The notes under the pieces were generated by a model. The model was not told where the DNA came from. It did not search any database and saw nothing but the letters and a program-made list of their open reading frames with translations. A stretch of DNA of 64,000 nt from Juglans regia. Its lineage: Eukaryota; Streptophyta; Magnoliopsida; Fagales; Juglandaceae. The translations under genes were made by a program, and so were the position numbers. Positions 1 to 10,541 of the stretch are shown here, in pieces. Position 1 is the first letter of the stretch, and each line of letters begins with the position of its first letter. The stretch spans positions 28,057,150-28,121,149 of the forward strand of contig NC_049910.1 in assembly GCF_001411555.2 (NCBI RefSeq), in the 5' to 3' direction.

Positions 1-712
1 AACTAGACTGTTATCTGTGATTAACCTACCAGGGACAAAGGCACTCTGGTTCAAAGAAATGAGTTTAGGGAGGATGGTTTTCCCCCTATTTGCAAGGGTT
101 TTTGAGACAATTTTATCCATGACATTGCACAAATTGATAGGTCTATAATCACCCATTGTGGTTGGATTTTTTACAATAGGAATAAGGGAGATGAAAGTGT
201 CATTAACCTCATATATGCTACCACCACGATTGAGAATTTGAATAGCAAAGTTGCACACATCCTCACCCACCAACTCCCAATATTTTTGATAAAATGGGCT
301 AGGAAGCCATCGGGGCCAGGGGACCCCAATGGATTCATTTGCAACACAGCAATTTTGATATCCTCCTGAGAGAATGGAATCATGAGCCAACTTTTCATCT
401 CCAAAGTTAATGTAGTATCCAAACCAACTAGACATTCCTCAATATTAATAGGACTAGATGAAGCAAAGAAGTTTGAGAAAAAACCAGTAAAGGTGTCACC
501 AATTGCTCCCTGCTTAGTAATCAACCTACCATGTGAGTCTTCAATACTTTGGATTGTGTTGGTCTTCCTTCTTTGGCTAGCCTGTAAATAGAAAAAGTGA
601 GTCTTTCTATCTCCATATTTGAACCAGTGTTGTTTTGCTCTCTGCCACCATTTTAGGTCCCTTTCTGCAAGTGAGATCTCCACTTCTGTTTGTAATTGTT
701 GCATTTATGCCA
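1..712 (-). pseudogene. 5'-truncated LINE reverse-transcriptase fragment
   Basis: Read on the minus strand, this encodes the linker and N-terminal reverse-transcriptase part of a plant L1-type ORF2. The visible order is the WWQRAKQHWFKYGD block, then FFYLQASQRRK, then the fingers motif SPGPDG. After a frameshift near position 200 come YRPINLCNV and QSAFVPGRLITDN. The piece runs off the left edge, so the palm motif lies outside the window. Similarity to the two other LINEs here stops near 712, which fits the usual 5' truncation of LINE insertions, although I cannot see a target duplication. Reverse transcriptase of this class copies the element RNA at a nicked target. This copy cannot do so because of the frameshift and missing endonuclease. 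Confidence 0.85.
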
Positions 713-860
713 AGTGTTGTCCATCACCTATATTTTGTAGATGACTTATCTTATCCACTTTCTATGAAACCTTCTTATTTTGTTGATGCTTGGACTGGTT
801 CCCGTTCACCAATCCCTTATGGCATGACTATAATTTTCCTCTAATAGAATGAGACTCCCC

Positions 861-1060
861 AGTTCCTAATCTGACCCTCTTCCAAGCCTTAGTCACTACT
901 GTCAGGTTTCTTCTTTAAGTTCCCATGCAACTTCATATCTAAAGCCTCAGTTCATATCTAACCCTCTGACCCAGTTCCTAATCTGACCCTCTTCCAAGCC
1001 TCAGTCACTACTGTTAGGCTTTCTTCTTTAAGTTACCAAGCAACTTCATATCTAAAGCAT
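861..1060. repeat. Tandem duplication, 112-bp period
   Basis: The string starting AGTTCCTAATCTGACCCTCT occurs at 861 and again at 973. The match continues through CTTCATATCTAAAGC in both copies with a few substitutions. I see two units and no coding meaning. Confidence 0.85.
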
Positions 1061-1195
1061 TTACCTTTCGACAGAAAACTGGTATAGACTTATTGTTAGC
1101 TGTCTTGTAAATTTATAAGATGGATAATAATAAATTTATACAATATTCTAGTTTTGCAAAGAATGAATGGAGAATTATTCTAAGAAAATATGTAG

Positions 1196-1256
1196 CTTTT
1201 ATTGTTACTTCACTTGTCAAGGTTTGAGAGACTATGTTGTGAAGTAACAATGAAAG
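1196..1256. repeat. Inverted repeat with 18-bp arms
   Basis: Left arm 1196-1213 (CTTTTATTGTTACTTCAC) pairs with 1239-1256 at 17 of 18 positions across a 25-base loop. A third, imperfect copy of the arm lies at 1379-1396. It could be the trace of a small foldback element. No flanking target duplication is evident. Confidence 0.7.
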
Positions 1257-1855
1257 CAAGACATTTCTTGAAGATCATCCTTAGGTACAACTTGTGCAAG
1301 ACAGGAAGTCGGCATAGACTTATTACAAGTTTCTAGTCTTACAAAAAATAAACGAAAAATTATCTTGAAGTGATCGGCTTTCATTGTTACTGCACTACAC
1401 AGTCTCTCTGACCTCTAGACGTGATGCGAATATTTGGCAAATAATTCTTTAGTTTGATTCTTTAAGAGCATCCCCATTGGGTTCCCTAAAATTTTTCCTA
1501 AATTTTAATTAAAAAGGACACTTCCTATAATTTTATCCTAAATTTTACTCATCTTCAAAAACCTTCTACATCTCATTCCCTATCATTTCTCTATTTTATT
1601 AAAATAATATTCTTCTATTATTCCTTTATTACTTCTTTCTCTCACTTCCATTTCCATTTTTAACCACTAACTCTTTTGTCTTATTCTCTTCTTTTCAAAG
1701 ATCACATTTTATAAATATTTATACGATTTTTTTCCAGATATAGTATTATTTTTCAATTCAACATCGATATTAAAAATAATAATTTTTTAAAATATGTGCA
1801 TTTTCCACGTATTGATGATCAAATATTTTATAAAATAGTACAACGATAACATTTT

Positions 1856-1870
1856 GAATTCGCCATGATT
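1856..1870. repeat. Target-site duplication of nested LINE, left copy
   Basis: The 15-bp sequence GAATTCGCCATGATT is identical to 7500-7514 on the other side of the LINE. The adjoining run of T residues is the LINE poly(A) tail read on the plus strand. Confidence 0.95.
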
Positions 1871-1909
1871 TTTTTTTTTTTGAGAGAAAAGTTACTTCAT
1901 ATAAATATC

Positions 1910-4900
1910 TCAAGAGAGATGATTGTGAATACAATGAGGATAGTCCTCTACATGGATTGAGTCCTCAGATAACTCTAGAGAACTTTTTGCCAGACAGTGC
2001 GCCACTACATTGGCTTGTCTAGGTACATGACAAACTGACCACGAAGAATAATTGCCTAGTAGTTTCTTGATGTCTTGATAAATCAGCCCCATTGTGCTCC
2101 AGTCTTCAGCTAGACTATTTATGTCATTCACCACTAGTAGTGAGTCCCCTTCGAAGATGACATTGTGTAATCCCATTTCAGTTCCAAATTGCACAGCTCG
2201 TAATGCAGCGAGTGCTTCTCCCAGAATGGGGTCAGGAAAAGAGTTACATGGGCTCCTAAGCATTGCTGTGATAAGACCAGACCAATCTCTGATTGACACC
2301 CCAATACCCACCCTGCAGTTGACCTTGTCGATGGCTGCGTCCCAATTTAATTTATAGTAGTTGGTTGGAGGTTTGCACCACTTGGCTTGGGGTTGATTCT
2401 GAGGAGCGAACTTTTGTTGGTTCCTTACTAGCTCATCCAACTCTCTCATGCAATTGGACACACGTTTTAGTACCTATTGAGGTGACTCGAATCTGGATTC
2501 AAATATAAGTTTGTTTCTTCTATACCAAATTTCTTTTGCTGTGAGAGCTAGCTTAGTGAGTTCCTCTGGTGGAAGGGTGGATAGAAGCTCTTTCAGCAAG
2601 TCAAAAAAAGGTACTTCCTCAGTCCTACTTTTCTGAAGCCTTCTTGAACTATTGCACCAAACATCCTGGGCTGCCTTACATGTCCAAAGAGCATGGGATA
2701 CAGTTTCTGGTTGAAATAAGCAAATAGGGCACATGGGTGTGTCAATGATCGTCCTTTTGTGTAAGTTAACTCTGGTGGGAAGGATTTCCCTAGTTGATCT
2801 CCAGAGAAACACTTTGATTTTGTTTGGCACTTGTAGCTTCCATAACAGTTTCCATAAGGCCTCATGTTTGGTCGATTCTGATGTTTGCCTCTTATTGATC
2901 CCATTCATAGAGACTTGGAGATGGTATGCTGATTTAACTGAGAAGATACCATTCTTAGTACATCTCCAAACTTGCTTGTCACTCCTGTTGCAGGGACTAA
3001 TATGAATTCGAGAAATGATGGCAGCCTCCTTAGGAATGAAGACATTTTGAACCAGGTGTAAATTCCAAGAATGAGTGTCTTGGTCGATGAGAGAGCTGAT
3101 CGTGGCTTCTGAGTTGAGAACCTTTGGAGGGGACTGGGACTTGTAGGATGTTGGGATAGGCAACCATCGATCTGACCAAATCTTCACTGTGTTTCCATTG
3201 CCAATCTTCCAAAGAAGACCCTCATATAATAACGATCTTGCTGCAGTAATACTCTTCCACACATAAGAATCACTTCTTTTAACTCTTGCTGATGAAAAAT
3301 CACTTGAGGGAAAATATTTGGCTTTTAGAACTCGAGAGGGCAAAGATTGGGTATTGGTGATGATCCTCCACCCTTGCTTAGCTAATAGAGCTCTATTGAA
3401 GTCTTCAAAGTCACGAAATCCCAAACCCCCAACATGTTTACCCTTTCCAAGACCCTTCCAACTTAACCAATGCATTTTAGGATTCTGGTTTCTAATCCCC
3501 CACGAAAATGAATGTGTTAGTTTATTAATGTTCCTTATGATACCCTTGGGGATTAGAAAGATGCCCATGCAATATGTGGGTATGGATTGAATGACTGATT
3601 TCAACAAAACTTCCTTACCTACTGGAGAAAGCAGATTTGTTTTCCAATTGGTCATTTGTGCTTTAATTCTGTCAATAATGGGAAGGAAGGCCCTTGACTT
3701 ACGTTTGCCAATGTAAGAGGGTAATCCCAGATATTTTTCAAAAGGAATTGAAGCTTTAATACCAGCTGTAGCCAGGATGGAGATTTGGATCCCTTGCCTT
3801 GTGTTCTTGCTAAAATAGATTGAAGACTTCTCAAGACTTAGCCTTTGACCTGAAGCTGATTCATAAGACGAGAGGATTTTATGTAGCCTGCCCCATTCCT
3901 GCAACTTTGCTTTACAAAAGACCAGGCTATCATCTGCAAAAAAGAGATGATTAACCGATAAAGAGCCTCTAGTGATAGGGAAGCCAAATATTAAGCCCTT
4001 TTGTTCAACTTGATTCAAAGCAAATGTGAGGACTTCGGAGCATAGTATAAATAAGTAAGGTGAGAGGGGATCTCCTTGACGTATACCCCTAGAAGGCTTG
4101 AAGGGAGATTGAGGTGATCCATTTAGTAGAATTGAATAAGAGACAGTGCCAATGCACTCCATAATCAACTCAATTCATTCTGTAACAAATCCCATCCGTT
4201 GAAGCACAAGCTGCACAAAAGACCACTCTAGCCTATCATAGGCCTTGCTCACATCTAGCTTGAGTGCCATAAATCCTTCTTTGTGATTTCTCCTTCTGTT
4301 CTGCATTGAGTGCATTAGTTCATATGCCACTATGGTATTGTCAGAAATTATCCTTCCTGGAACAAAGGCACTTTGGGTGTCTGATATTAGAAAAGGCAGG
4401 ATGGTTTTGAGTCGATTAGCAATAACCTTTGCAATGATTTTGTAGAAAACATTGCAAAGGCTAATGGGCCTATAATCTGTGACAAATACAGGATATTTCT
4501 TCTTGGGAATGAGGATGATAAAAGTTTGGTTGAAACCCTGGAAGCTTAACTTGGAGTTGAGGAATTCTAGGACAGCAGCTACCACATCATCACCAACAAG
4601 ATGCCAGTGATTTTGGAAGAAAATAGCAGGGGAACCATCTGGTCCTGGGGATCCCAGAGGGTTCATTTGGAAAATGGCTAGCTCAATCTCCTTTCTGGAG
4701 TAAACCTTAGTAAGGAAAAGGTTCATCTCATGCGTAATAGTGGGTCTCAAGTTCTCCAGAAGAGAATTAGGGGCAGTGGGGTTTGAAGAAGTGAAGAGGT
4801 CTCTAAAAACATATTGGAATTCACCCCCAATGTCATCAGGATTTGTCAAAATTTGCCCCAACTCAGTTTGGAGCTTGTGGATAAGGTTTTTCTGCCTTCT

Positions 4901-6010
4901 AACTGATGCACACTTGTGAAAGAACTTGGTGTTCCTGTCACCATCTTTGAGCCATCTCTGTTTGTCTCTTTGGCACCACTTAAGATCATTTGCCTCTAGG
5001 GAGGCATCCAATTCTTTCTGTATAGTCCGAATCTGTTCAGTATCCAAACCAGTGTTGGAGGCTTGCAAAGATCTCAGAAGATCAATTTTTGAGTTCAAGT
5101 CCTGCTGGTGAGATATTCTAGAGTTGTTATGCCACTCTCTCAATTGGTATCTTCACCTCTCAAGGCTCCTTCTTGTAACATCTGCCTTTGAACCCGATTG
5201 GAGTGAGCCTTGCCAAGCCCTTTTGATTACACTCTCACAGCCCCCCTGATTGGCCCACGAGGCTTCATATCTAAAGACTCTTTTGTTTTTGAAGAGAGAG
5301 GAATTAAAGTTAGAGCTTGAGATAAGAAGGGGGTTGTGATCAGAGCAAATGGTAGGGAGAATGGAGACTGAATTGGTATCATATAACTCCTGCCATGCAC
5401 AATTTGCTAGTCCCCTATCCAGTCTTTCTCTTATGAAGTTTGGGCCCTCACGGTTGTTGCACCAGGTAAAAAGGGAGCCCTCAAAGCCTAGATCTCCAAG
5501 GCCACAGTTGGCAAGAGTTTGTCTGAAAGATTCCATCTGATTAAAGGGTCTGGGGGGGCCACCCATTTTTTCACAATAAGAGGTGATTTCGTTAAAGTCT
5601 CCCACACACAACCATGGAATGTCGGGGTTTACTTTTATTAAACTAAGTAGGTTCCAGCTTTCATTTCTTTTTGCAGTAATAGGTTGACCATAAAAACCAG
5701 TGATGATGAAAGTTTTCCCTACCTTATCCAAATGGACTTGGAGAGACATATGGCTAAGAGAGTAAGACAATAGATCTGCAGAAGTTTCTTGCTTACAGAA
5801 GAAAGCAAGCTCACCACTTCGACCAATGTAGTCCACTATAAAACTACTTTCATATCCAAGCTTGTTCCTTATGAGTTCCAGTTTTTCTCTTTTACGCTTT
5901 GTTTCTATTAAAAAAACTAGAGATGGGGACTTAACTCTCACCAACAGGTGGAGTTCTCTAACTGTCCGAGGGTTCCCAAGCCCTCGGCAGTTCCAGCATA
6001 GGGTGATCAT
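1910..6010 (-). pseudogene. LINE ORF2: endonuclease, reverse transcriptase, zinc knuckle and RNase H (three stops)
   Basis: A single reading frame of about 1,366 codons interrupted only by stops at 5153-5155 (TGA), 4175-4177 (TGA) and 2474-2476 (TAG). An apurinic-type endonuclease comes first, with WNCRGLGN, IETK, GDFNEI and SDHNP present. Reverse transcriptase follows with SPGPDG, YRPISLCNV, QSAFVPGR, RQGDPLSPYLF and the catalytic FFADD. Then a CPIC...H...C zinc motif and a plant-type RNase H with LNWDAAID, EALAALRAV and FEGDS. The stop at 4175 falls at a tryptophan conserved in relatives (TGG to TGA). The stop at 2474 fits CAG to TAG. All visible catalytic residues are kept, so inactivation is recent relative to the other elements here. 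The product would nick the target and reverse-transcribe its own RNA. Confidence 0.93.
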
Positions 6011-7370
6011 GGAGATGGGCAGGGCTGTTGAACAGCCTCTGCCATAAAATGTTTAAGTCTTTTGGAAGATCTCGTAGGTTTTGCTGTCGAGCCATTGATT
6101 CTCTTTTTCTTTTTGTTGGTCTCTCTACCAACAAAGGGGTTGGACATACTTGACACAGCGTTTAAACCTACCTTTCCACGTGCTCTTCTTTTCAAGTTTG
6201 ACATAAAGGGGGATATTGTTTGTAACTTTGGGACTAATTGGGAGTGCAGAAGTAAAGGACTTACTTGGTGATTGTCTGCTACAAGGACCATACTGGTATC
6301 CAGACGCGTAGACTCTACTTGCCTATTGGGAGATGAGTTCCTGACCTCTTCAGCTATTGACTCCTCAAGACAAGTTGGGGTTGCCTTATCAGACTGTTGA
6401 CAGTTGAAACTGTCCTTTTTTGATAAGAGGTGTTCAGTTCCTCTTTCCTTTTCCAATGCAAAAACTAGATGTATAGAAACACATGCCACTGTTGGCGGTA
6501 GATCAGTTGACTTGTAAGAAACATTGTTCCCACCAAAATCTAATTCTTGGTCATTGGAGCTGGCCTGCCGACCACTGCCTGTGGCCTCCCCTCTGAGCTG
6601 CTAGAGTGTGCTTTGTAGTGAGATGGCTTTTGAGATGAGTCAGCTCTAAGCCAAGGGCCATATTGAAGAGGAGACGTATTTAGAGTGCTACCATCAGAGA
6701 TGTGTCTTGAACATCTGAGTTGTGTGTGTAGAACTATACCACAGTGGTAGCAAAAGGAAGGCAATCTTTCGTATTTGAAAGGTATCTAGGAGCGGGCATC
6801 CCCTACATTAATTACACAACCCCTTATCAAAGGTTTTGAGAGATCAAGCATCACCTTCACACGTAGGACTCCCCCCCACACTCGTCCTTTTTCATCCACA
6901 TCCACCATGATGACCTTCCCTGCTCTGGTTCTGAGTTCCTCTCCCGTTCTTATGTTCATGGCAGCAAAGGGGAGGTCATGGAGTTGAATCCAAAACGGTT
7001 CTAGAGAGAAGTCGATGTCTTTTAACACAAGTCTACCTTTACATTCCTGAATACCGATCAAGTTTCTGTCGAAAGACCAAGGTCGACCAGATAACACCCT
7101 GGTTCTCACACTAGAGCTATGAAACTCGAGTAGGAACTTGTTCCTTCCTAAGTCTTTGAAGATTATCCCGCCTTCAGCATTCCAGACCCTAGTCATTGTT
7201 GCTTTGAATGCCCCTTTATTCACTTCTTTGTCTGAAACTACCAATGCAACAAGGCATAAGTTGCTGATATCTTGGGCAAGTGTAAACTCCTCCTTTGTGA
7301 GGTATAATTCTTGTTGTTCCTCCTCCGTGAGCTTGAGGCCCTTACATAAATGAGAAATCTCCTCCTCCAT
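6007..7370 (-). pseudogene. LINE ORF1: gag-like RNA-binding protein (broken)
   Basis: The start at 7370 opens a DUF4283-type N-terminal domain. Visible blocks include FKATMTRVWNAEGGIIFKDL, VLSGRPWSFDRNLIGI and LEPFWIQLHDLPF. An in-frame TAG at 6786-6788 follows, placed where tryptophan is usual. The same frame then continues with a CCHC-like knuckle (FCYHCGIVLHTQLRC) and the typical QYGPWLRAD block until a TAG at 6540. The last basic segment (6489-6007) lies in another frame, so one frameshift occurred between about 6540 and 6490. It ends AEAVQQPCPSP, and its TGA overlaps the ORF2 ATG. ORF1 proteins of plant LINEs bind the element RNA to form the transposition particle. I see no sign of host domestication. 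Confidence 0.88.
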
Positions 7371-7499
7371 GTGTGCATAAAACTACTAAGACAAGATCAA
7401 ACTCTATGTATCGAGAGGATCCAAGAGACAAACTCTATGTTCCTAGGAAGCATAGAGAGAACCTCATCTCCTGAAGAGAGAAGACCACGAGGATAAATC

Positions 7500-7514
7500 G
7501 AATTCGCCATGATT
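7500..7514. repeat. Target-site duplication of nested LINE, right copy
   Basis: Identical over 15 bp to 1856-1870. The flanking bases differ on both sides, so the duplication is exactly 15 bp. Confidence 0.95.
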
Positions 7515-7538
7515 AGTACACATGCTTTGTCATTTATC

Positions 7539-7700
7539 CAACGATAACTCTTTCTATCTCTTCTCCAACGGTAACTTTTTTGTCTTTTTTCCAACCGTAA
7601 CCTTTTTTTATCTTTTCCCTTATGGTAACTTTTTTTGTCTTTTGTTCAACGGTAACATTTTCTGTCTTATATGTAACGGTAACTTTTTCCTCTATAAATA
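7539..7700 (+). promoter_or_regulatory. 27-bp tandem array of CAACGGTAAC motifs ending at a TATA box
   Basis: CAACGGTAAC-like cores begin at 7539, 7566, 7592, 7620, 7647 and 7674, a spacing of 26-28 bp, separated by pyrimidine-rich spacers. The last unit runs into TATAAATA at 7693-7700, which is 63 bp before the transposase ATG at 7763. Another core (CAACGATAAC) at 1841-1850 falls two periods upstream once the LINE and one target copy are removed. AACGG is a known core for plant Myb-type proteins, and the element encodes a Myb/trihelix-like protein. Binding by that protein or a host Myb is therefore plausible but is inference. The array is also a plain minisatellite by structure. Confidence 0.7.
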
Positions 7701-7762
7701 CGCATTCTACTTGCATTCACATTCTCAAAAACCCAAGTCTCATCTCCAACTCCCTTCATCAA

Positions 7763-9026
7763 ATGACTCGTTCTTTCTTTCGCAAATTGCTTACATACTT
7801 GTCATCTGATGATGAGTTGGATGTTGTTATTAATGCCGAGGCTGATGGAGAGTCATCGAGACATCGTGGCAATCGCCAACGTCGTAAGTTTATTCGGCGT
7901 GATCATAATCAAGGGCATGAGCGCCTTTTCCATGACTATTTTGTAGAAAATCCAATATATCCCTCCAATCTATTTCGAAGGAGATTTAGGATGAGTCGTC
8001 CCTTATTTCTCCATATTCTGAATGAGGTTGAGGCTTACGAGCCCTACTTCATCTAGAAAAGAGATAATGCCGGAAGACTCGGTTTATCTTCTATGCAAAA
8101 GATAACCGCAACACTTAGAATGCTGGCCTATGGAGTTACTGGAGATTTTATGGATAAATACATACGTATTGGAGAAAGCACCGCAATGGAGAGCCTCAAA
8201 ACATTTTGCTAGACAATCGTAACTGCTTTTTCAGATGAATATTTACGGTCTCCAAATGCTATTGATATTGCTCGATTGCTTGTGGTTGGTGAACAACGGG
8301 GATTCCCAGGAATGCTGGGAAGTATTGATTGCATGCATTGGAAGTGGAAAAATTGTCCCGCTGCCTGGAAAGGTATGTACTTTGGCCACATCTGTGAGCT
8401 AAATATTATTTTAGAAGCAGTTGCTTCATATGATATCTGGATATGATATGCATTTTTTGGTATGCCCGGTTCACATAAAGATATTAATATGCTAGATAGA
8501 TCTTTTATTTTCACAGAACTTGCCCAAGGGCGTGCAACCACCAGTCAATTATACAATCAATGGCAACGACTACACTATGGGGTACTACCTTGCCGATGGT
8601 ATTTATCCCAAGTGGTCAACGTTTGTGAAGACGATTCCATCACCCCAAGGGAAGAAGAAGAAAAACTTTACCACAACACAAGAATCTACAAGAAAAGATA
8701 TCGAGCGTGCCTTCGGGGTACTTCAACAACGATTTGCAATCTTTCGTGGACCTTCCTGATTATTCAAAGTCAATGACCTAACAAATATAATGAAAGCATG
8801 TGTTATTTTACATAACATGATCATTGAGAACGAGCGTGATAATAGTCAGGGTCTGAAAGTGGAGTATGATCAACTTGATGATGATATTCCAGAATTGTCA
8901 CGCAATCCAACAAACGAGTTTATTAACTTCATTCAGCGCCATCATGAAATTAGAGATAGCTTGGCACATCATCAACTACAAGCAGATTTAATTGAACATC
9001 ATTGGCAATTATATTCCCAACAATAG
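7763..9026 (+). pseudogene. PIF/Harbinger DDE transposase (broken)
   Basis: The start ATG at 7763 (MTRSFFRKLL) lies shortly after the TATA box. The N-terminal part has the usual FRRRFRMSRPLFLHIL helix block. The catalytic triad is recognisable: D in GSIDCMHWKWKNCP, D in PGSHKDINML and E in ERAFGVLQQRF. The C-terminus ends QADLIEHHWQLYSQQ at 9026. Lesions are TAG at 8054, TAG at 8210 and TGA at 8444, all in the first frame. One extra base near 8537-8541 shifts to a second frame, which has a TGA at 8757. Length without lesions (about 420 codons) is normal for the family. The enzyme would cut and paste elements carrying the GAGCATCCCCA ends. Several stops fit single C-to-T or G-to-A changes, and the residue after the 8444 stop is Y where relatives usually have H. 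Confidence 0.92.
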
Positions 9027-9380
9027 AAGAGAAGGTTGTGTTGGATTCTCTATTTTATCATTAGTAGTGACAGTGTATGAAAGTTTCTAGAATTTCCAAT
9101 CCAAAAAACATGTTTGGTTCAAGAACATGCTCAAAAGTTATTGTATTATTTTCATTAGCTGTAATAGTTTAAGGATTTGTAATGTCGAGTTGTAATCAAG
9201 CAACATCTATCCATGTTAGACTCTAATTCAACGACCACATTTTCTATCTTCTTAATAAAACTTTGCAACGTACAAATTATATAATACAATAAGCGCAGAA
9301 AAGTGCCACAAGCGAGTGGTACATAATATACATCACCTTTAATAATGAATAAAGGTCTAGTTGCAAAAAAAATAAATGCC
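9027..9380. other. Spacer between the two convergent Harbinger genes
   Basis: About 350 bp of AT-rich DNA between the transposase stop (9026) and the stop of the minus-strand partner gene (9381). It should hold both 3' UTRs. I see no gene in it. Confidence 0.6.
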
Positions 9381-10541
9381 TCAATCTGAGGATGCATTGC
9401 GTCGTGCCAATATCTCTCTTTGAAGTTGCTGGAAATATACCTGTTGAACTTCATTTAACATACTCACATCGAACAACATTATGCGCACCTCTCTCCCACT
9501 GGGCGATTTCCAGTTTCTCCACCTCCAACCTCAGCCTCTCGTCCTCTTGTCTACTTTTATTTCCCTCCATTTCCGGTTCATATGCCATCTTCTCGACCTT
9601 GAGTTGGTAAAATTCTTTCTCCTGAGCACGTGACTCCTCTAGGAGAGTATACTTTTTCTTGCTGAGCTCCACAAGTTCATCTGAGGCCCTGCCTTGGGTT
9701 TTACGTTTTCCTTTCTCAGCTTTTCTCCCTATTGGCCTATCCAATTCGATGACATCATTAGTTTCCATATTCTCACCCTCTATACCACCCACTGAATCAA
9801 TGGGTGAATTAGTTGCCACTGCTAATGTATACGAATATGTAGGGGACATCGTCGACCTTTGCTTTGTCCCGTCCTTTGTGCAACGCTGATTCCATTTTGG
9901 CTAGTCCTTCAATAGGTGCCAACAATGCTCGAACTGAAAGGTCGTTTTCTCAAGCGATTGGTACATGACTTTCATTTTGTCAAACTTCCAATTCAAAATG
10001 AAAATCAAATAGTTAACCACCCTATTAAAGATAAAGGAAAAATAACGCATAAAAATGATAATTAAGTGTTGTCAATAATAAATAAGTGGAAGTTTATACC
10101 TTGTCTTGCTTAGTCATGCCACTTTGATTCAGCCCTTCAACTTGGGCGAGTTTAGCATAAAATTTGTTCGCCGCCTTTTGAATTGCAGACCACCAATATA
10201 TTAAGGACCCAACACTCAGCTCATTTGTACTTTCTTTATAATCATGGAAGTATTGACTAACTTTTTGCCAAAGTTTGGCATGTTTTTGGTCCGTTCCTTG
10301 GATGGCATCAATGTTACTATTCAGCCATGCGGAGACAAGTAACTTGTCTTATTCGGGGGTGAAGTTTGCACCCCTAGCTGATTTTCTTTGAGAGGGAGGC
10401 TGTACCTGGGGCAGGGGTGGAGAGTCATCCAAAGTCACGGGATGTTCACCTTGACCAACATAAATGTGGTCAAGTTCAGGCTTCTGAGTCAGGAGGCTGG
10501 TGAAGAACATATTTCCATGCTCTTCTGAGTCCCTCTAAAAA
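9381..10541 (-). pseudogene. Harbinger second gene: Myb/trihelix-like DNA-binding protein (broken)
   Basis: On the minus strand, an exon ending at 10101 encodes a SANT/trihelix-type domain. Its core reads RGANFTPE, a stop, then DKLLVSAWLNSN, followed by WQKVSQYFHDYK. A GT donor follows (AAG/GTATAA near 10100) and an acceptor AG near 10003. The second exon carries FEHCWHLLKD, a TAG at 9901, PKWNQ, a basic RPIGRKAEKGKRK stretch and a long charged coiled coil. A frameshift near 9490 moves the end into another frame that terminates at 9381. Stops lie at 10349 and 9901. An upstream acceptor near 10535 suggests a further 5' exon that I cannot place. In this superfamily the partner helps bind the ends and import the transposase; the role is family knowledge. 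Confidence 0.78.

Larger units (their letters stand above)
713..1462. other. Non-coding spacer left of the Harbinger element
   Basis: No supportable gene. The spacer holds a 112-bp tandem duplication (861-1060) and a near-perfect inverted repeat (1196-1256), listed separately. A further partial copy of the inverted-repeat arm lies at 1379-1396. Confidence 0.6.
1871..7499 (-). mobile_element. L1-type LINE, nearly full length, nested in the Harbinger
   Basis: A non-LTR retrotransposon of 5.63 kb on the minus strand, bounded by a perfect 15-bp target duplication and ending in a poly(A) tail (11 T on the plus strand, 1871-1881). From its 5' end it has about 130 bp of leader, ORF1 (7370-6007), ORF2 (6010-1910) and about 30 bp of 3' UTR. 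ORF1 stop and ORF2 start overlap as ATGA. Damage is light: three in-frame stops in ORF2, and one in-frame stop plus a frameshift and later stop in ORF1. It is younger than the Harbinger it interrupts. It sits inside the promoter-like repeat array upstream of the transposase and so separates that array from its left part. Confidence 0.95.

Noticed and set aside
635..844. Plus-strand frame with HHLYFVDDLSY resembling a reverse-transcriptase VDD box
   Set aside because: No other reverse-transcriptase motif surrounds it and its start overlaps the minus-strand LINE; likely chance.
7522..7809. Overlapping open frames with repeating NGNFF-type residues on both strands
   Set aside because: They translate the 27-bp promoter-like repeat (27 is a multiple of 3); the true transposase start is the ATG at 7763.
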